Under the pieces are notes generated by a model. That model had not been told where the DNA came from, made no database searches, and worked only from the letters and a program-made list of their open reading frames with translations. Position numbers and translations under genes: made by a program. DNA of 5,275 nt from an uncultured Bordetella sp. (GTDB lineage: Bacteria > Pseudomonadota > Gammaproteobacteria > Burkholderiales > Burkholderiaceae_B), in contig CALGFL010000054.1 in the NCBI GenBank assembly GCA_937881145.1, forward strand, positions 1 through 5,275. The letters run 5' to 3'. Below, one piece after another: positions 4,999-5,275 of this stretch (the stretch's first letter is position 1; every line of letters starts with the position of its first letter).

Positions 4999-5275
4999 GC
5001 ACCGGCCCCGTAGGCTGGCCGGTGGGAGACCCGCCTGGCGGCTCCAGGCTTATACCCAGCTTCTGGATATTTCCGGCGCCACTGGGCAGAATCAGCCTGG
5101 TCAGTCCGTTCGCGGCCACCAGGCCCAGCGATATGGGCTTGCCGCCGGGCGGCATCGACCACAATTGCAGAGCGTGGCCGTCCGCCATCTTGGTCAGGTT
5201 TTCCAATGTGGTCGCGTACATGGCGCCCGATGCGTCCGTCCGTATCACGAGAAAGGCCTGGCCCTGCTCACCCTG
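4970..5275 (-). CDS. Anti-sigma factor, RskA-type C-terminal part (runs off the right edge)
   Basis: The last 101 codons of a protein whose start lies beyond base 5275; the frame is open to the edge. The sequence matches the C-terminal periplasmic domain of RskA/anti-sigma-K factors: a MYATTLENLTKMADGHALQLW stretch ending at the LW pair, MPPGGKPISLGLV, then LGISLEPPGGSPTGQPTGPVL. In this family the N-terminal part, outside the window, binds an ECF sigma factor in the cytoplasm and a single membrane segment links it to this domain. The sigma gene is normally immediately upstream, so it is expected just to the right. The gene converges on the lipocalin; their 3' ends overlap at 4970-4998 if the full lipocalin frame is counted. 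A GTG at 5248 is in frame but is only an internal valine, because homology continues upstream of it. Confidence 0.8.
   Translation of the reverse strand, partial: QGEQGQAFLVIRTDASGAMYATTLENLTKMADGHALQLWSMPPGGKPISLGLVAANGLTRLILPSGAGNIQKLGISLEPPGGSPTGQPTGPVLMTGDVLLS

Noticed and set aside
5000..5024. Perfect 8-bp hairpin CACCGGCC / GGCCGGTG as a terminator for the convergent genes
   Set aside because: It lies inside the anti-sigma coding sequence, arises from its repeated PTG motif, and has no T-run on either strand.
1..5275. CRISPR array, tRNA, rRNA, insertion sequence or att site
   Set aside because: I saw no regularly spaced repeats beyond the three 13-bp boxes, no cloverleaf, no transposase motif and no terminal inverted repeats.

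Overview
The window looks like part of the chromosome of a high-GC beta-proteobacterium. Gene content and protein style fit Bordetella, Achromobacter or Burkholderia relatives, but this is inference from family recognition and base composition, not a database match. Six protein genes are recognisable, plus one small candidate leader ORF. One of the six, the lipocalin gene, is broken by a stop codon. Both window edges cut through genes.

Minus strand, read from right to left. At 4099-3113 is a long MerR-family regulator of the LitR/CarH type. It is followed after 41 bp by folE (GTP cyclohydrolase I, 3071-2346). A 186-bp gap leads to an alpha/beta hydrolase (2159-1290), which overlaps by an ATGA junction an unrecognised exported protein (1293-496). 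After a further 77 bp comes the N-terminal part of a membrane fatty-acid desaturase (418 to the left edge). Divergent from the regulator, on the plus strand, is a Blc-type lipocalin lipoprotein gene (4405-4998) with an in-frame TAG at 4837-4839. Just past that stop the reading frame continues with clear lipocalin sequence, so the gene looks inactivated. Convergent with it at the right edge is the C-terminal part of an RskA-type anti-sigma factor (5275-4970).

The 305-bp spacer between the regulator and the lipocalin holds a strikingly AT-rich stretch (25% G+C over 4141-4280, counted by hand). It contains a good sigma-70-like promoter for the regulator and three copies of a 13-bp partly palindromic box, ATTCA-N3-TGA(A/G)T. 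One box sits between the -35 and -10 elements and another just after the predicted start site, so autoregulation by the MerR protein is a plausible reading.

Taken together the genes resemble the light or photo-oxidative stress clusters known from Pseudomonas and Burkholderia. There, LitR-class MerR regulators control folE, photolyase, lipid-modifying enzymes and lipocalin. Here FolE would supply pterin. The desaturase, the hydrolase, the exported protein and the (now broken) lipocalin would act on membrane lipids. The anti-sigma factor suggests a neighbouring ECF sigma system outside the window. No photolyase, LOV protein or sigma gene is visible here, so the light-response role is an inference.
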